A stretch of DNA of 34,913 nucleotides from Chitinispirillales bacterium (lineage in GTDB: Bacteria > Fibrobacterota > Chitinivibrionia > Chitinivibrionales > Chitinispirillaceae). This document shows positions 9,379 to 19,686 of this stretch, piece after piece. The DNA lies in assembly GCA_031281225.1 (NCBI GenBank), contig JAITFQ010000007.1, forward strand, positions 1-34,913, in the 5' to 3' direction. The notes under the pieces are model-generated. The model made no database searches and was not told where the DNA came from. It worked only from the letters and a program-made list of their open reading frames with translations. The first letter of the stretch is position 1. Each line of letters opens with the position of its first letter. The position numbers and the translations under genes are program-made.

Positions 9379-11307
9379 TTAAAGGATAAACCAGTTAATC
9401 CCCCACCTGAATGTCACTCCCGGCGAAAAATATCCCGGGACGTACGCTTGGCGCACGTTCAGAATGTTGTCTACCTTATAGAATAGCCTGAATGTTTTGA
9501 TGTGCGCGGTTACCTTGGCGTTCAAATCGTAGATGGGGGAGTTCCAGCCGTAGTGCCCCGCGAAGATGACTGGATCGCGCCCGCTCCAGTAGTCAAACCC
9601 GACCTCGGTTTCAAAAGTGTACGCCATGCCCCTCGGCTGCAAAAGGTATGAAAGGTGCGCAGACGCTTTGAGATACGGCTTGGCGTCGGTAATCATCGCT
9701 CTCGACAAAAGGGAGACTCCGCGGTAACGCGAGAACCACGGCGCTACGATGAACGTGTGGCCGGGCTGCTGGTAGGGCGGATGGCCGGGCCAGTAGCGAG
9801 CCTGGGAATGGTAATCAACCTCCGAGTGCCGCTGGTAGCCGAGCAGAAGCCCTAAATATTGCGACTGCATCTGCCACTGTGCCCCCATTATATGGTATTG
9901 ATCCGTTTCGATAAACAGGCTTGCCTGCATTCCGTCAGTTGGTATAAACTTAACGGAGGCTTCGGCTGTTCCCCCGCAGGCAAGTGCCGCCGAATCGGTA
10001 AAAATATCACAAATTCTGAGTCCGCAAGCCATGTCGAGGATAAAATTACCGATACCGCTCGAAATGTTGCGATTATAAAAGACGCCGGTTTCAATATCGG
10101 AATAAAACCGCTGTACGCCTGAAAAAAAATCAACGCTCCGCACCATCCCCTCAACCGAAAATCCAACATTGCTCGGCAGGGTGATGTCCGCGCCGATAAT
10201 AAAATTGTTTGACCTGCCCTCGTCGTTTCCGACGGACGTATCCGGCGTAAACACTGACTCAACGTTTTCGCTTATGAACGCGGTTTTGATATTGGCGTTT
10301 GACGACCGCACCGCCTTGTCGAGCAGCGACGCGTCGATCCGATATATTCGGCGATCAAGCTGTGCCCAGTGCAGTCTGTCCAATGCCGGCGCCGGGATGT
10401 TGAGAGCGTACTCGTTTTGCAGGCCGGCGTAGGAGAATGCCGTGTACAGTTTTGATGAATCCGCGTTCGTCCGCAAAAGCGAACCGCCGAGCACGCGCTC
10501 GTCGACGAGCGGGTTGTAGCCGTGATTCATTATCGTCGCCGTGTCGGCGTGGAAATTTCTGTAAAAATTGGCGACATCGTTGCGCTCGTGGTTGAAGCGC
10601 ATCCCCTCAAAGTAGCGGTAGTTTGAAAACAGGTTCAGCATCATGTTCGGGGCGAGCGGACGGGTCAGGCGCAGGTTCAGGGTGTTTTGCCTGAACACGC
10701 CGTTTTCCCAAAATATCAAAAGTTCCGGCATGGTCAGCGCGCCGGGGTAGGGCTCGTACAAGAAACCGTCTATCGGGTCAAGCGCGAAGCCGGCCGTTTG
10801 GACGGGGGATACCGGATCGCCGCCCCGAAACGGGCGCGACAAAAAAGAGGCGGACGGCGCCATTGACGGCTCCGTGACGGAGGTCAGGCGGCGGCTCGGT
10901 ACGACATTGCCGTAGGGTAGGAGGCGGTTCAGGCTGCTCGAAAGCGTGAGCGGTATTGATACGGATGTCAGCGACTTGTAGCGCATGATTTCCGGTACAT
11001 CCGCGCCGTCGCTGCGAAAAATGTCGGTTTCGGTAAAGCGCGACGGGTTGAGCGCCCTGGCGCTGTCGACGGGCGCTACAAAGTATACGGCGGCCCTTCG
11101 TTGTTTTAGTAACGTGTCAACGGCAATGGCGGCATTGTTTACGGCGGTATTGGCAGCAATCAGCGTATCAATGGCAACGGCGGTATCGTTTGCCTCGGCG
11201 CCGGTAACAGGTAGCGCGCCGGCGGTATACGTTATCTCATCATCGGCATACCCCGCGGATATTGCCAGCAAGACGACGGTCGTTATAAAAACAAAACTAG
11301 TCCGCAA
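9379..11307 (-). CDS. Putative outer membrane beta-barrel protein
   Basis: 642 aa with signal peptide [21 protein letters not shown]; alternating aromatic strands; C-terminal FRLFYKVDNILNVRQAYVPGYFSPGVTFRWGINWFIL. Start codon is TTG; overlaps the subtilase stop by 11 nt. Confidence 0.7.
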   Translation of the reverse strand: MRTSFVFITTVVLLAISAGYADDEITYTAGALPVTGAEANDTAVAIDTLIAANTAVNNAAIAVDTLLKQRRAAVYFVAPVDSARALNPSRFTETDIFRSDGADVPEIMRYKSLTSVSIPLTLSSSLNRLLPYGNVVPSRRLTSVTEPSMAPSASFLSRPFRGGDPVSPVQTAGFALDPIDGFLYEPYPGALTMPELLIFWENGVFRQNTLNLRLTRPLAPNMMLNLFSNYRYFEGMRFNHERNDVANFYRNFHADTATIMNHGYNPLVDERVLGGSLLRTNADSSKLYTAFSYAGLQNEYALNIPAPALDRLHWAQLDRRIYRIDASLLDKAVRSSNANIKTAFISENVESVFTPDTSVGNDEGRSNNFIIGADITLPSNVGFSVEGMVRSVDFFSGVQRFYSDIETGVFYNRNISSGIGNFILDMACGLRICDIFTDSAALACGGTAEASVKFIPTDGMQASLFIETDQYHIMGAQWQMQSQYLGLLLGYQRHSEVDYHSQARYWPGHPPYQQPGHTFIVAPWFSRYRGVSLLSRAMITDAKPYLKASAHLSYLLQPRGMAYTFETEVGFDYWSGRDPVIFAGHYGWNSPIYDLNAKVTAHIKTFRLFYKVDNILNVRQAYVPGYFSPGVTFRWGINWFIL

Positions 11308-13336
11308 TCACAACCCTCTCGCTGATCATAGCGTGCCCGTGCCGCACCGTTATAAAATACACGCCGGCCGCGACCCTTCTCGCGCCCCGACGGCAGTTCC
11401 AGATGAATTCCGCGCTGCCGTCGGGGCGCAGGCGCAACTGTTCTTCCCACACTTTTTTACCGGTTAGCGTGCGCACGGTCGCGACTGCCGGGGCGGAGAT
11501 GTCTGCGCCGGAGAACATATATTTTCCTCTAACGACGTTATTTCTTCTTACGACGCTCGGCAGCACTCTTAATCCGCCGTCGCGGTTTGTGTCTACGGTT
11601 ATGTTGTCCGTAAACGGAAGCGATCTTACGGTAAATGTTTTTACCTCGTTGTTTCTGAACGATATTTTTATTTCAATGGGCAGCGCGGAAGGCTGTATGT
11701 TATTGATAAGCAGATAACCGGTTTCGTCTACCGTATAGATGTTTGAGCCGGCCTTTACCACCGCTCCCGTGAGTGGTTTTCCCGTGCTATCGGCTATGTT
11801 AACAAATATTTCGTCATTTTGCATTACGGCTCTGAGTGCGTTTGGGATGCCGTGCCCGAACCTGCTGTCGAGGCCGCCGGTTTGGTTTGGCGCGAACGCG
11901 CATGAGGCGTAGAGCCGCTCGCGCGCTTCTTGCGCGCTTATGCCCGGATTTGCCTGCAATATCAGCGCGACTATCCCGCTGACTATCGGCGTGGAGAAAG
12001 ACGTGCCGTTTGCGTTTCGGTAGTTCGTGAGGTTTAGGCCGTGCCCGTCGTACGGGTCGGCGGTTTGCACCCCCGTGCCCGGCGCGACCACTTCCGGTTT
12101 CATGCGCCCGTCAAACGTCGGGCCGACGCCGCTGAACGATGAGAGCGAGCGGTTTCTGTCGACCGCGCCGACCGATACAACGCCCTCAACATCCGCGGGC
12201 GCCGAAAGGGTGCCTGGCCTGACGTTGCCGTAGTTGCCCATTGAGTTTACCACAATAATCCCGCGTGCGACCGCTCCGGCGGCGGCTCGCGATATGATAG
12301 TCGTTTTACCGTCCATGGCGGTGGAATCGTAGTCTTCGTTTGGATCGTCGAAGCCGCTTCTGTATCCGAGCGAACTTGAAATAATGTCGGCCCCAAGGCT
12401 GTCGGCCCATATCACCGCCGCCGCCCAGTTGTCTTCCTCTATCCTCGCCTCAATCGCGATATCCTCCGTGCGGGCAAGCGCGAAGTTCGCCCCCCACGCC
12501 GCGCCCATGTGAATTCCGGGGTGATATCCGGCGACAAGCGAAAGCGTTTGCGTTCCGTGCCTGTCGCTTTGATAGTGCCTGTGGTTGCGGTTGCTCACAA
12601 TCGAATCGTGATCGTGCACATCCGTCTTGCCGTCTACAAAATCATGCGTATACCGTACCGACCCGCTGTCTCCGGCGCGCGTGAGCGCGTGATGGTCGGT
12701 TCTGAACCCGCTGTCAAAAAACGCCATGAGCGCGCCGCTCCCCGGCTCGCCGAGTTTTTTTGCCCTCAGGTATTCGTGCGCAAGCGGGATATTGACCATA
12801 TCCATGTACCAGCCATAACCGCCGTAAGACGCCGCCGCCGTAGTTTTGCCAAGGGCGGGGCTATCAACGTTTCTCCTGATGTAAACTGCGACGGGGGAGA
12901 CCGACTTGACAAATGGAAGCGATGCAATTTCGTTCAGGCGTGATGAGTGCACGGAAAAACTTGCCGCGTTTTCCCACGCGAACGTATGGCGCAGCGCACC
13001 GCCGCGCCGTTCTATTTCCCGTATGTAATCGGGGCTGACGCGCCGTTCGCTTTCGCCTGCCCTGAAGTTGGCGCGCTGACGTCTTTGCATTGCCCGTTCG
13101 GATACGGTTACAATGTCGCCTCGTGCCGGGCGGTCGTTAAAAAACACCCAAACATTGCGGACGGTATCCCTCTCGGCGGCTTTGCGCAGGCTGGGGCTTA
13201 ATCTGTTTTCCGCCGTTGAGTGAATTGGGAATGACAGTATCAATGCAATTAACAGATATGACCACGCGGGTATGGCGGGCGGACGCTGTTCACCCCTACG
13301 GGTTTTTGTTTTTGTATTAATCTTCATGTGGTACAT
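11297..13336 (-). CDS. Secreted subtilisin-like serine protease (S8) with C-terminal sorting-like domain
   Basis: Catalytic signatures [14 protein letters not shown] (Asp), [12 protein letters not shown] (His), [18 protein letters not shown] (Ser). C-terminal [12 protein letters not shown]...[22 protein letters not shown] resembles FlgD-Ig / T9SS type A domains. Start may be 13327. Confidence 0.92.
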   Translation of the reverse strand: MYHMKINTKTKTRRGEQRPPAIPAWSYLLIALILSFPIHSTAENRLSPSLRKAAERDTVRNVWVFFNDRPARGDIVTVSERAMQRRQRANFRAGESERRVSPDYIREIERRGGALRHTFAWENAASFSVHSSRLNEIASLPFVKSVSPVAVYIRRNVDSPALGKTTAAASYGGYGWYMDMVNIPLAHEYLRAKKLGEPGSGALMAFFDSGFRTDHHALTRAGDSGSVRYTHDFVDGKTDVHDHDSIVSNRNHRHYQSDRHGTQTLSLVAGYHPGIHMGAAWGANFALARTEDIAIEARIEEDNWAAAVIWADSLGADIISSSLGYRSGFDDPNEDYDSTAMDGKTTIISRAAAGAVARGIIVVNSMGNYGNVRPGTLSAPADVEGVVSVGAVDRNRSLSSFSGVGPTFDGRMKPEVVAPGTGVQTADPYDGHGLNLTNYRNANGTSFSTPIVSGIVALILQANPGISAQEARERLYASCAFAPNQTGGLDSRFGHGIPNALRAVMQNDEIFVNIADSTGKPLTGAVVKAGSNIYTVDETGYLLINNIQPSALPIEIKISFRNNEVKTFTVRSLPFTDNITVDTNRDGGLRVLPSVVRRNNVVRGKYMFSGADISAPAVATVRTLTGKKVWEEQLRLRPDGSAEFIWNCRRGARRVAAGVYFITVRHGHAMISERVVIAD

Positions 13337-14861
13337 CCGCTAGTGTTTCGGATCGTTCTTCCCGCCAGGCAAGCAGTTGCTTAATCCTGCTTGGGTGTTT
13401 TAATTTGCTTAGCGCTTTCGTTTCAATCTGCCGCACGCGTTCGCGGCTTATGTTGAATGTTTCGCCTATCTCCTTGAGCGTTTTTATCCTTCCGTCGTCG
13501 AGCCCGAAACGCATCATCAAAATCTCCCTCTCCTTTTCGGCGAGCGAGCCAAGCACCTGTTTTATCTGTTCCCGCAGGTGCAGGAGCGACATTTTTTGCG
13601 TGGGGTCTACTACTGTTGAGTCCTCTATGTATTCGCCTACCGTCACGCCGCTGTCGCCGCCCACTTCCATGTCGAGCGATATGGGGTCGAGAGAATGCTC
13701 AAGCGCTTGCTGTACTTTTGACGCGGGGCAGCCGAGCGTATCGGCAATCTCCTGGCATGAGGGCTCGTAGCCGTATTCAATGACCCATTTGTGGCACAGT
13801 TTGGTGACCTTGTTCAGGAACTCCATTGTGTTGGCGGGTATGCGTATTGCTTTCGACTTGTCGCTTATCGCGCGCAAGATCGCTTGGCGTATCCACCACG
13901 TGGCATACGTTGAAAATTTGTACCCTTTGCGGTAGTCGAAATTCTCCACGGCTTTTATCAGCCCACGGTTGCCCTCCTGTATGAGGTCTATGATCTCCAT
14001 CCCGCGCGAGGTGTATTTTTTGGCGATGCTCACCACGAGGCGCACATTCGCCTCAATCACTGCGCACTTTGCCCGGTTGCGCATCTCCTCCCAACGGGTG
14101 AACGCCTCAACATCCGTCCGGCGTTCCGCGGTTATGAGCGATTCCTTGTGGCTGTCGAGGATGTTTTCGATCTGCTTGGCGTTCAGTTTCATCCCTTTGC
14201 ACAAAGCTACGATTTCGTCCCAAAGCGTCTGTATATTTTTTACATCTGCTGGATCGCCCGCCTTTTCCATTGTGTCTATGGCGCTGTGCTTTTTCTTTAC
14301 GATAGAAAGTGTTCGGAGAAATTCGTTGCTTTTTTTTGCCAGGTCTACCGTTTCCCGCGCCGTCTCTTCGTTTTCGTCTATCCTCAGTGCGTCGGCGCAT
14401 TCGATTTTGCCGTCTTTGAGTTCGTCTCCTAAATTGTAGAGGCTCTCAAGCGCGCCGCGTGAGCGGAAAGCGATCTCAAAAAGTTTTCCCTGCGCGAGTT
14501 CCATGCGCATAGCGTATTCGGTTTCCTGCCCTTTGGAAAGGAGCGGAACTTTGCCGACGCTGTTGAGGTATGCCCATGTCGGGTCGGTATATTGGGGCAT
14601 GACCCTGTATTGCGTGGCGAGCCGTCTGGATTTGCGTTCGTAGAGCGTGGCGGTTCTTTCTCTGACGAAAATGTTAACGGTGATATCCTCACGCTCAAGG
14701 ATACCCTTAATGCGCCCGATATCGTCTACATCCGCGGCGGCGTCTTTGATCTGCGCCTCGGTGACAAAGCCCTGCAAGTTCGCGAGCTTGCGCAGCCGCG
14801 ATACGGCCCTGTCGGCGGGCGGATTGTCCGCAACATTTTTTTTCTCTTTTTTCGTCATCAT
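13317..14861 (-). CDS. rpoD: RNA polymerase primary sigma factor (sigma70)
   Basis: Region 2 [42 protein letters not shown], region 4 [29 protein letters not shown]. Likely start [10 protein letters not shown] overlaps the dnaG stop as ATGA; ORF track start is 14897. Confidence 0.95.
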   Translation of the reverse strand: MMTKKEKKNVADNPPADRAVSRLRKLANLQGFVTEAQIKDAAADVDDIGRIKGILEREDITVNIFVRERTATLYERKSRRLATQYRVMPQYTDPTWAYLNSVGKVPLLSKGQETEYAMRMELAQGKLFEIAFRSRGALESLYNLGDELKDGKIECADALRIDENEETARETVDLAKKSNEFLRTLSIVKKKHSAIDTMEKAGDPADVKNIQTLWDEIVALCKGMKLNAKQIENILDSHKESLITAERRTDVEAFTRWEEMRNRAKCAVIEANVRLVVSIAKKYTSRGMEIIDLIQEGNRGLIKAVENFDYRKGYKFSTYATWWIRQAILRAISDKSKAIRIPANTMEFLNKVTKLCHKWVIEYGYEPSCQEIADTLGCPASKVQQALEHSLDPISLDMEVGGDSGVTVGEYIEDSTVVDPTQKMSLLHLREQIKQVLGSLAEKEREILMMRFGLDDGRIKTLKEIGETFNISRERVRQIETKALSKLKHPSRIKQLLAWREERSETLADVPHED

Positions 14862-16711
14862 TCTCGCAAATCCAGCTCTTTCAATTGCTCCGCGCAATCT
14901 TTTAATTCTTCCATAAGCCGCCCTTTTTCCGGCTCATGACCCTCTTTGAGTTTTTCCCGCAACCCGGCCATACGCGCCTTAAGGTGCTTCCGCTGCAGAA
15001 GCATTATCTTCTGCACCAGCTCCTCTTCAATGTTCTCCAGGGGCGTAGGCTTGACGGCCAGCATGGAGATCAGGCGCCCGATTTCGGAATCGTTGCTAAC
15101 AACGTCCGGCAGAGCGCTGAGGCCGCCTTTTTGGGCATACGTATCCAATATAATAGAATATACATTAGCGGACAGGGCATCTGTGAGAATTTTGGGAGAA
15201 ATATACTGCTTCGCCTGAACGATAAGTTCCGGGGCAGTCAAAAGTATTCTCAAAAAACTCTCTTCAAGCGCCCCCAAAACGTTTCTTTTGCCAGGCGCGG
15301 CGCTTCCCGCGGTTTCGTAATTTTCGTAATTGCCGTTTGACGAACGGGGCGGGCCGCCTCTTCTGAACCTCTCTGTGATGTGCTGCCTGTCGACCTGCAA
15401 CCGCTGCGCGAGCCGCGCCAGAAAATCATCGCGCACTATCGAATCGGTCAGCGCCCGCGCGTAAGGGATGAGTTCGTCCGCAGCCTTGCTCTTGCCGTGC
15501 GGCGAACCACCATATTCTAATACGAGTTTGTCAATCAAAAAGTCAGCGCCCGCCTTTGCCGCCGCCGAAAGCTCCAAAAACGCCGCCGCCCCCTCCCTCT
15601 TGACAAACGTATCGGGGTCGTCGCCCGCGGGGAGCGTGAGGATCAAGGCCTCCACGTTAAATGGCGCGAGCACAAAAACCGCCCGCTGCGCCGCTGCGAG
15701 CCCAGCGCGGTCGCTGTCAAACACGAGCACCGCTCTGGACGCGAACCGCTTTATCAAATGGGCGTGTTCCTCCGTAAACGCCGTACCGGAAACCGCCGCG
15801 ATGTTGCCGATCCCGTTTTGATAGAGCGTCAAATAATCCATGTACCCCTCGACAATCAGAAGACGCCCCGTGTCGCGGATACCCTGCCGTGCCTTGTGCA
15901 GTCCGTAAAGCACGCGGCTCTTGTGATAGAGCGCCGTTTCGGGCGAGTTCAGATATTTCGGCTGCGCGTCCGCCTCAAGCCCGCGCCCCGCGAAAGCGAC
16001 GACGCGCCCCCCCAGGTCGTGCAGCGGGAATATTATCCTGTCCCTGAAGCGATCGTAAACCGCGCCGCCGTCCTTACTGACCGCAAGCCCGCACTCAATG
16101 ATTTTTGATTGAGAGACCCCCTTTCCCTGCAAATAATCGCAAAGATTCGACCACCCCGCCGGCGCGTAGCCCAGCCCGAACTCTTTTACCGTTTCCGGTT
16201 TAAGTTCCCTTGATCTAAAATAGTCGACAGCCTGTTGGTGGTTTTTGATGTTCCCGTAAAAAAACTTCGCCGCTTCGTTATGTATTGACAATAGCTCCGT
16301 CTTTGTGGTGTGAGGGGTTTGGATTGTGGAGTTTGGGGCGTGCGGGGATGATTGCGCATTATCGTCAAAGCGTCCGCCGTCGTCAAACCGGCCGTCCCCG
16401 CGCCCGCGCTGTTTGGTCTCAATCCGCACGCCGGCCTCTTCCGCCAGCATCTCAAGCGCCTCGCGAAACCCAATCCCCTCAATCTCCTGCAAGAAATGAA
16501 AAACATCTCCCCCCTTCCCGCATCCGAAGCAATAAAAAACCCCTTTCGCAGGATTAACCGTAAACGATGGCGTCTTCTCCTTGTGAAACGGGCAAAGCCC
16601 CAGCATCGTCTGCCCGCGCCCCTTGAGCCCGACGTAACGCCCGATAACCGCGGCGATGTCCGTCCGCGTCCGAACCTGCTCTTTCATATTATCATTAAAT
16701 GTATGATTCAT
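14858..16711 (-). CDS. dnaG: DNA primase
   Basis: Zinc finger [11 protein letters not shown]...[36 protein letters not shown] and [16 protein letters not shown]. Start may be internal Met at 16687 ([10 protein letters not shown]). Confidence 0.96.
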   Translation of the reverse strand: MNHTFNDNMKEQVRTRTDIAAVIGRYVGLKGRGQTMLGLCPFHKEKTPSFTVNPAKGVFYCFGCGKGGDVFHFLQEIEGIGFREALEMLAEEAGVRIETKQRGRGDGRFDDGGRFDDNAQSSPHAPNSTIQTPHTTKTELLSIHNEAAKFFYGNIKNHQQAVDYFRSRELKPETVKEFGLGYAPAGWSNLCDYLQGKGVSQSKIIECGLAVSKDGGAVYDRFRDRIIFPLHDLGGRVVAFAGRGLEADAQPKYLNSPETALYHKSRVLYGLHKARQGIRDTGRLLIVEGYMDYLTLYQNGIGNIAAVSGTAFTEEHAHLIKRFASRAVLVFDSDRAGLAAAQRAVFVLAPFNVEALILTLPAGDDPDTFVKREGAAAFLELSAAAKAGADFLIDKLVLEYGGSPHGKSKAADELIPYARALTDSIVRDDFLARLAQRLQVDRQHITERFRRGGPPRSSNGNYENYETAGSAAPGKRNVLGALEESFLRILLTAPELIVQAKQYISPKILTDALSANVYSIILDTYAQKGGLSALPDVVSNDSEIGRLISMLAVKPTPLENIEEELVQKIMLLQRKHLKARMAGLREKLKEGHEPEKGRLMEELKDCAEQLKELDLRE

Positions 16712-16804
16712 AAATATATTATCCCAAATTCATAAAATATAATAACATCCCGCCCCACCCGTAATTTATTTTTATATAACCTTATTTCCCATGAGAGGCA
16801 GGCC

Positions 16805-17284
16805 ATGGTAGTAATGGGCAAACTGATGGAAAACATATCCGGTCTCATCGACCCGCGCTGTGTCCGTCTCGAACTCGGAGCCGGCAGGAAGCAGGAAGCC
16901 GTCGAAGAACTCCTGCGCCTCCTTTCCGACGCCGGCAAGATCGACAATGTCGACCGCTGCTTGAGCGAGATCATGGAGCGCGAGCGGGTATCCTCGACTG
17001 GTGTGGGCGGCGGCATGGCCATCCCGCACCGCCTGATAGCCGGCGTAGGCGAGATTATGATGGCCGTAGGGCGCAAAACCAAGGGGATTCCGTTCGATTC
17101 CATAGACGGCAAGCCCGCGCATTTAATATTTTTGATTATAGGCCCGCAAGGCCGTAACAGCGAGTATCTGAAAGTTTTGAGCACGCTCTCGCGCCACCTG
17201 AACGACAGAGGATTTTTTGACGCGCTGATGAAAGCCAAAACGCCGGACGAAATAATAGAACTGTTTAAAGAGAGAGAACGTTAA
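16805..17284 (+). CDS. PTS EIIA-like (EIIA-Ntr family) protein
   Basis: EIIA type-2 pattern REVVSSTGVGGGMAIPH-like (actual RERVSSTGVGGGMAIPHRL) with active-site His, and AHLIFLIIGPQGRNSEYLKVLSTLSRHL. Confidence 0.85.
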   Translation: MVVMGKLMENISGLIDPRCVRLELGAGRKQEAVEELLRLLSDAGKIDNVDRCLSEIMERERVSSTGVGGGMAIPHRLIAGVGEIMMAVGRKTKGIPFDSIDGKPAHLIFLIIGPQGRNSEYLKVLSTLSRHLNDRGFFDALMKAKTPDEIIELFKERER

Positions 17285-17315
17285 CTTTTATACAAATTTT
17301 CAAAAGGAGTAACTC

Positions 17316-18305
17316 ATGGGCGGTTTATCGTCAATACTGACAGTATTACTCGTAGTCCTCGCCATAGGCGCGTTCGTAGTCTTCTACTTCGTCGGCTCCG
17401 CCATCCAGCTTTGGATGCAGGCGATTTTTTCCGGCACCCGCGTAAGCCTTTTGAGCATCGTCTTCATGCGCTTCCGCAAAGTTTCGCCCAAACTCATAGT
17501 CGAGGCCAAGATCATGGCGGTTAAGGCCGGTATCGAGATTTCGACCGACGAGCTTGAGTCCCACTTCCTCGCCGGCGGCAACGTGCTCCGTGTCGTGCAG
17601 GCGCTCATCGCCGCCGACAAGGCCAACATCCCGCTCGCGTTCAAGCGCGCGGCGGCCATAGACCTCGCGGGCCGCGATGTCCGTCAGGCGGTGCAGATGA
17701 GCGTCAACCCCAAGGTGATCGAAACCCCAAAAGTCTCCGCGATAGCGAAAGACGGCATCCAGCTCATGGCGCTCACGCGGGTTACCGTGCGGGCAAACAT
17801 AGACAGGTTAGTCGGCGGCGCGGGGGAGGAGACGGTTTTGGCCCGCGTAGGGGAGGGGATAGTATCTACCATAGGTTCCGCGAGATCGCACAAGGACGTA
17901 CTCGAAAATCCCGACACGATATCCAAGCGCGTGCTTGAAAAAGGGCTCGACTCGGGCACTGCGTTTGAGATTTTGTCCATCGACATAGCCGACGTCGATG
18001 TAGGCGAGAACATCGGCGCGAACCTTGAAACCGACCGTGCCGAGGCCGACAAAAAGATCGCCCAGGCCAAGGCCGAGGAGCGCCGCGCGATGGCTATCGC
18101 CGCCGAGCAGGAGATGAAGGCGAGAGTCCAGGAGATGCGCGCCAAGGTAGTAGAAGCCGAAGCGCTGGTCCCGCAGGCTATGGCCGAGGCTTTCAGAAGC
18201 GGGAATTTGGGTGTAATGGATTACTACAAAATGAAAAACGTCGTTGCCGACACGCACATGCGCGAATCGATCGGCGGTGCCGGCCAAGGCCCGCAGAAGG
18301 CATAG
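17316..18305 (+). CDS. floA: Flotillin-like protein FloA
   Basis: N-terminal [110 protein letters not shown]. Confidence 0.95.
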   Translation: MGGLSSILTVLLVVLAIGAFVVFYFVGSAIQLWMQAIFSGTRVSLLSIVFMRFRKVSPKLIVEAKIMAVKAGIEISTDELESHFLAGGNVLRVVQALIAADKANIPLAFKRAAAIDLAGRDVRQAVQMSVNPKVIETPKVSAIAKDGIQLMALTRVTVRANIDRLVGGAGEETVLARVGEGIVSTIGSARSHKDVLENPDTISKRVLEKGLDSGTAFEILSIDIADVDVGENIGANLETDRAEADKKIAQAKAEERRAMAIAAEQEMKARVQEMRAKVVEAEALVPQAMAEAFRSGNLGVMDYYKMKNVVADTHMRESIGGAGQGPQKA

Positions 18306-18329
18306 TTTATATAAACGCGACAATATTCC

Positions 18330-18358
18330 GTAGGGGCGGCAATCTTGCCGCCCGCTAC
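18330..18358. repeat. Palindromic repeat, GTAGGGGCGGCAA-TC-TTGCCGCCCGCTAC
   Basis: Near-perfect inverted repeat (one bulged G) between floA and the next ORF; shares CGTAGGGGCGGCA with the copy at about 21395. Confidence 0.75.
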
Positions 18359-18368
18359 CTTTCGGGGA

Positions 18369-18806
18369 ATGATTATGGACATTTCAGAAATTCTGCACGT
18401 GCTGTTCTACGCCCTGATAGTCATTGTCGGAATAGTCGGCTCCGTCCTCGACTATCAGAAGAAAAACAAGAATAAAAACAAAAACAAACCAAAAATGCCG
18501 GAGAAACGGGAGAAGCACGGGCAGACGCGTCGCTTTCCCAAAGATGGCGACAGCGGCGAAATCGTCAGAACTACTCCGCCCCAAACGGTCAAGAACGCGC
18601 CGCCCAAGGCGCCGGTTCCCAAGCCCAAAAAACACCGTGAAGACGACAGCGCCTATATTATCGAACACAAAGCCGAACCCGCAAAAAGATCCGCTAGAAC
18701 CGAAGCCGCCCCGCCGCCGTCCGAGCCGGAAAACACCCTCGTCCTGCAAGCGCGAACCGGTATAATATGGTCGGAGATATTGCAGCCGCCCGTCAGCATG
18801 AGGTAA
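18369..18806 (+). CDS. Hypothetical membrane-anchored protein with charged low-complexity tail
   Basis: Likely start at ATG 18369 (MIMDISEILHVLFYALIVIVGIVGSVLDYQKKNKNKNK...); single TM followed by Lys/Pro-rich region. Confidence 0.55.
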   Translation: MIMDISEILHVLFYALIVIVGIVGSVLDYQKKNKNKNKNKPKMPEKREKHGQTRRFPKDGDSGEIVRTTPPQTVKNAPPKAPVPKPKKHREDDSAYIIEHKAEPAKRSARTEAAPPPSEPENTLVLQARTGIIWSEILQPPVSMR

Positions 18807-18808
18807 CC

Positions 18809-19540
18809 TCATTCAACCACAAACGAAGCCGTTCCCAGTACCCGCCCTGTTCCGCGTTCCGTCACTTCCACTCTCCAATTCCCCGCCATCTCCGGCGCAC
18901 CAGCGAGGTTGCGCCGACTATGGGTGCGCCAGCTCGGGGATTTTACATGAAGGACGGATGTTTGTATGAGCTGTTCGTTGCGGTACCAGCGGTGTACGAC
19001 CGCCGTGGTATCGTGTGCGCCTGTCACGTGGGTGAAGTAGTATATTCCGCGCAGGTCTTTGGAGAATCTGTCGGATATGCCGTCTGGCATTTTATTTACA
19101 ATTGAGGCGCAGACAGCGGCCTTTTCGATTCTCAGGTTCGACGCCGTAGCCGCCGCGGGCCTTGGGGCCGCCGGTATCGGCGCAGGCGTAGGCGCGGGGG
19201 GTTGCGCCGCTGATTCCGGTTTGGTTTTAGTTTCTTGTGCCGCGGATGTTCGCGTGTTCGGTTCCAGCTCAATTTTTGGCAACCGCTCCGTTGACACCCG
19301 GGTTTCCAGTTCCCTGAGTCTAGGAATCTCCTGCGTTTTCGGCGACAGCAGCGGATCTTCTAACGGTACGCCGTCAGCCATGACGACGGGAATTTCTCCG
19401 TCTGCCGGCTTCTGCGCCGTGCGCGGTTGCTCGTAAGCGCTTTTTTCGGTTTTTTTGTCGGGAATTATGGCCTGGGCGATGAAAAACGAGGCTATCGCCG
19501 CGAAACAAATGATAATTACCGATTTGACACTATAGTTCAT
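18809..19540 (-). CDS. Membrane-anchored protein with C-terminal DUF2914-like domain
   Basis: N-terminal TM, Pro/Ala-rich linker, then VCASIVNKMPDGISDRFSKDLRGIYYFTHVTGAHDTTAVVHRWYRNEQLIQTSVLHVKSPSWRTHSRRNLAGAPEMAGNWRVEV. Confidence 0.75.
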   Translation of the reverse strand: MNYSVKSVIIICFAAIASFFIAQAIIPDKKTEKSAYEQPRTAQKPADGEIPVVMADGVPLEDPLLSPKTQEIPRLRELETRVSTERLPKIELEPNTRTSAAQETKTKPESAAQPPAPTPAPIPAAPRPAAATASNLRIEKAAVCASIVNKMPDGISDRFSKDLRGIYYFTHVTGAHDTTAVVHRWYRNEQLIQTSVLHVKSPSWRTHSRRNLAGAPEMAGNWRVEVTERGTGRVLGTASFVVE

Positions 19541-19584
19541 ATCCTCCTCCCGAAAACACTACGTAATATACATAAAAAGCATAC

Positions 19585-19612
19585 AAAAAATCAAGCCGAA
19601 ACTTGTTTTTTT
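19585..19612. terminator. Possible bidirectional intrinsic terminator
   Basis: AAAAAAT-CAAG-CCGAAA-CTTG-TTTTTTT inverted repeat between flgL and the DUF2914-type gene; short GC part of the stem, so weak. Confidence 0.4.
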
Positions 19613-19686
19613 GAAAAAACGCCGAACTCGTTAACACCCAGCCACACCAAATAGGTGTCAACGTAAAGGAGGAGAAGGTTGCGTCA

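Noticed and set aside
17846-17865. GCGTAGGGGAGGGGATAG as another copy of the GTAGGGG palindrome
   Set aside because: No complementary arm; explained by floA coding sequence (RVGEGIVS).
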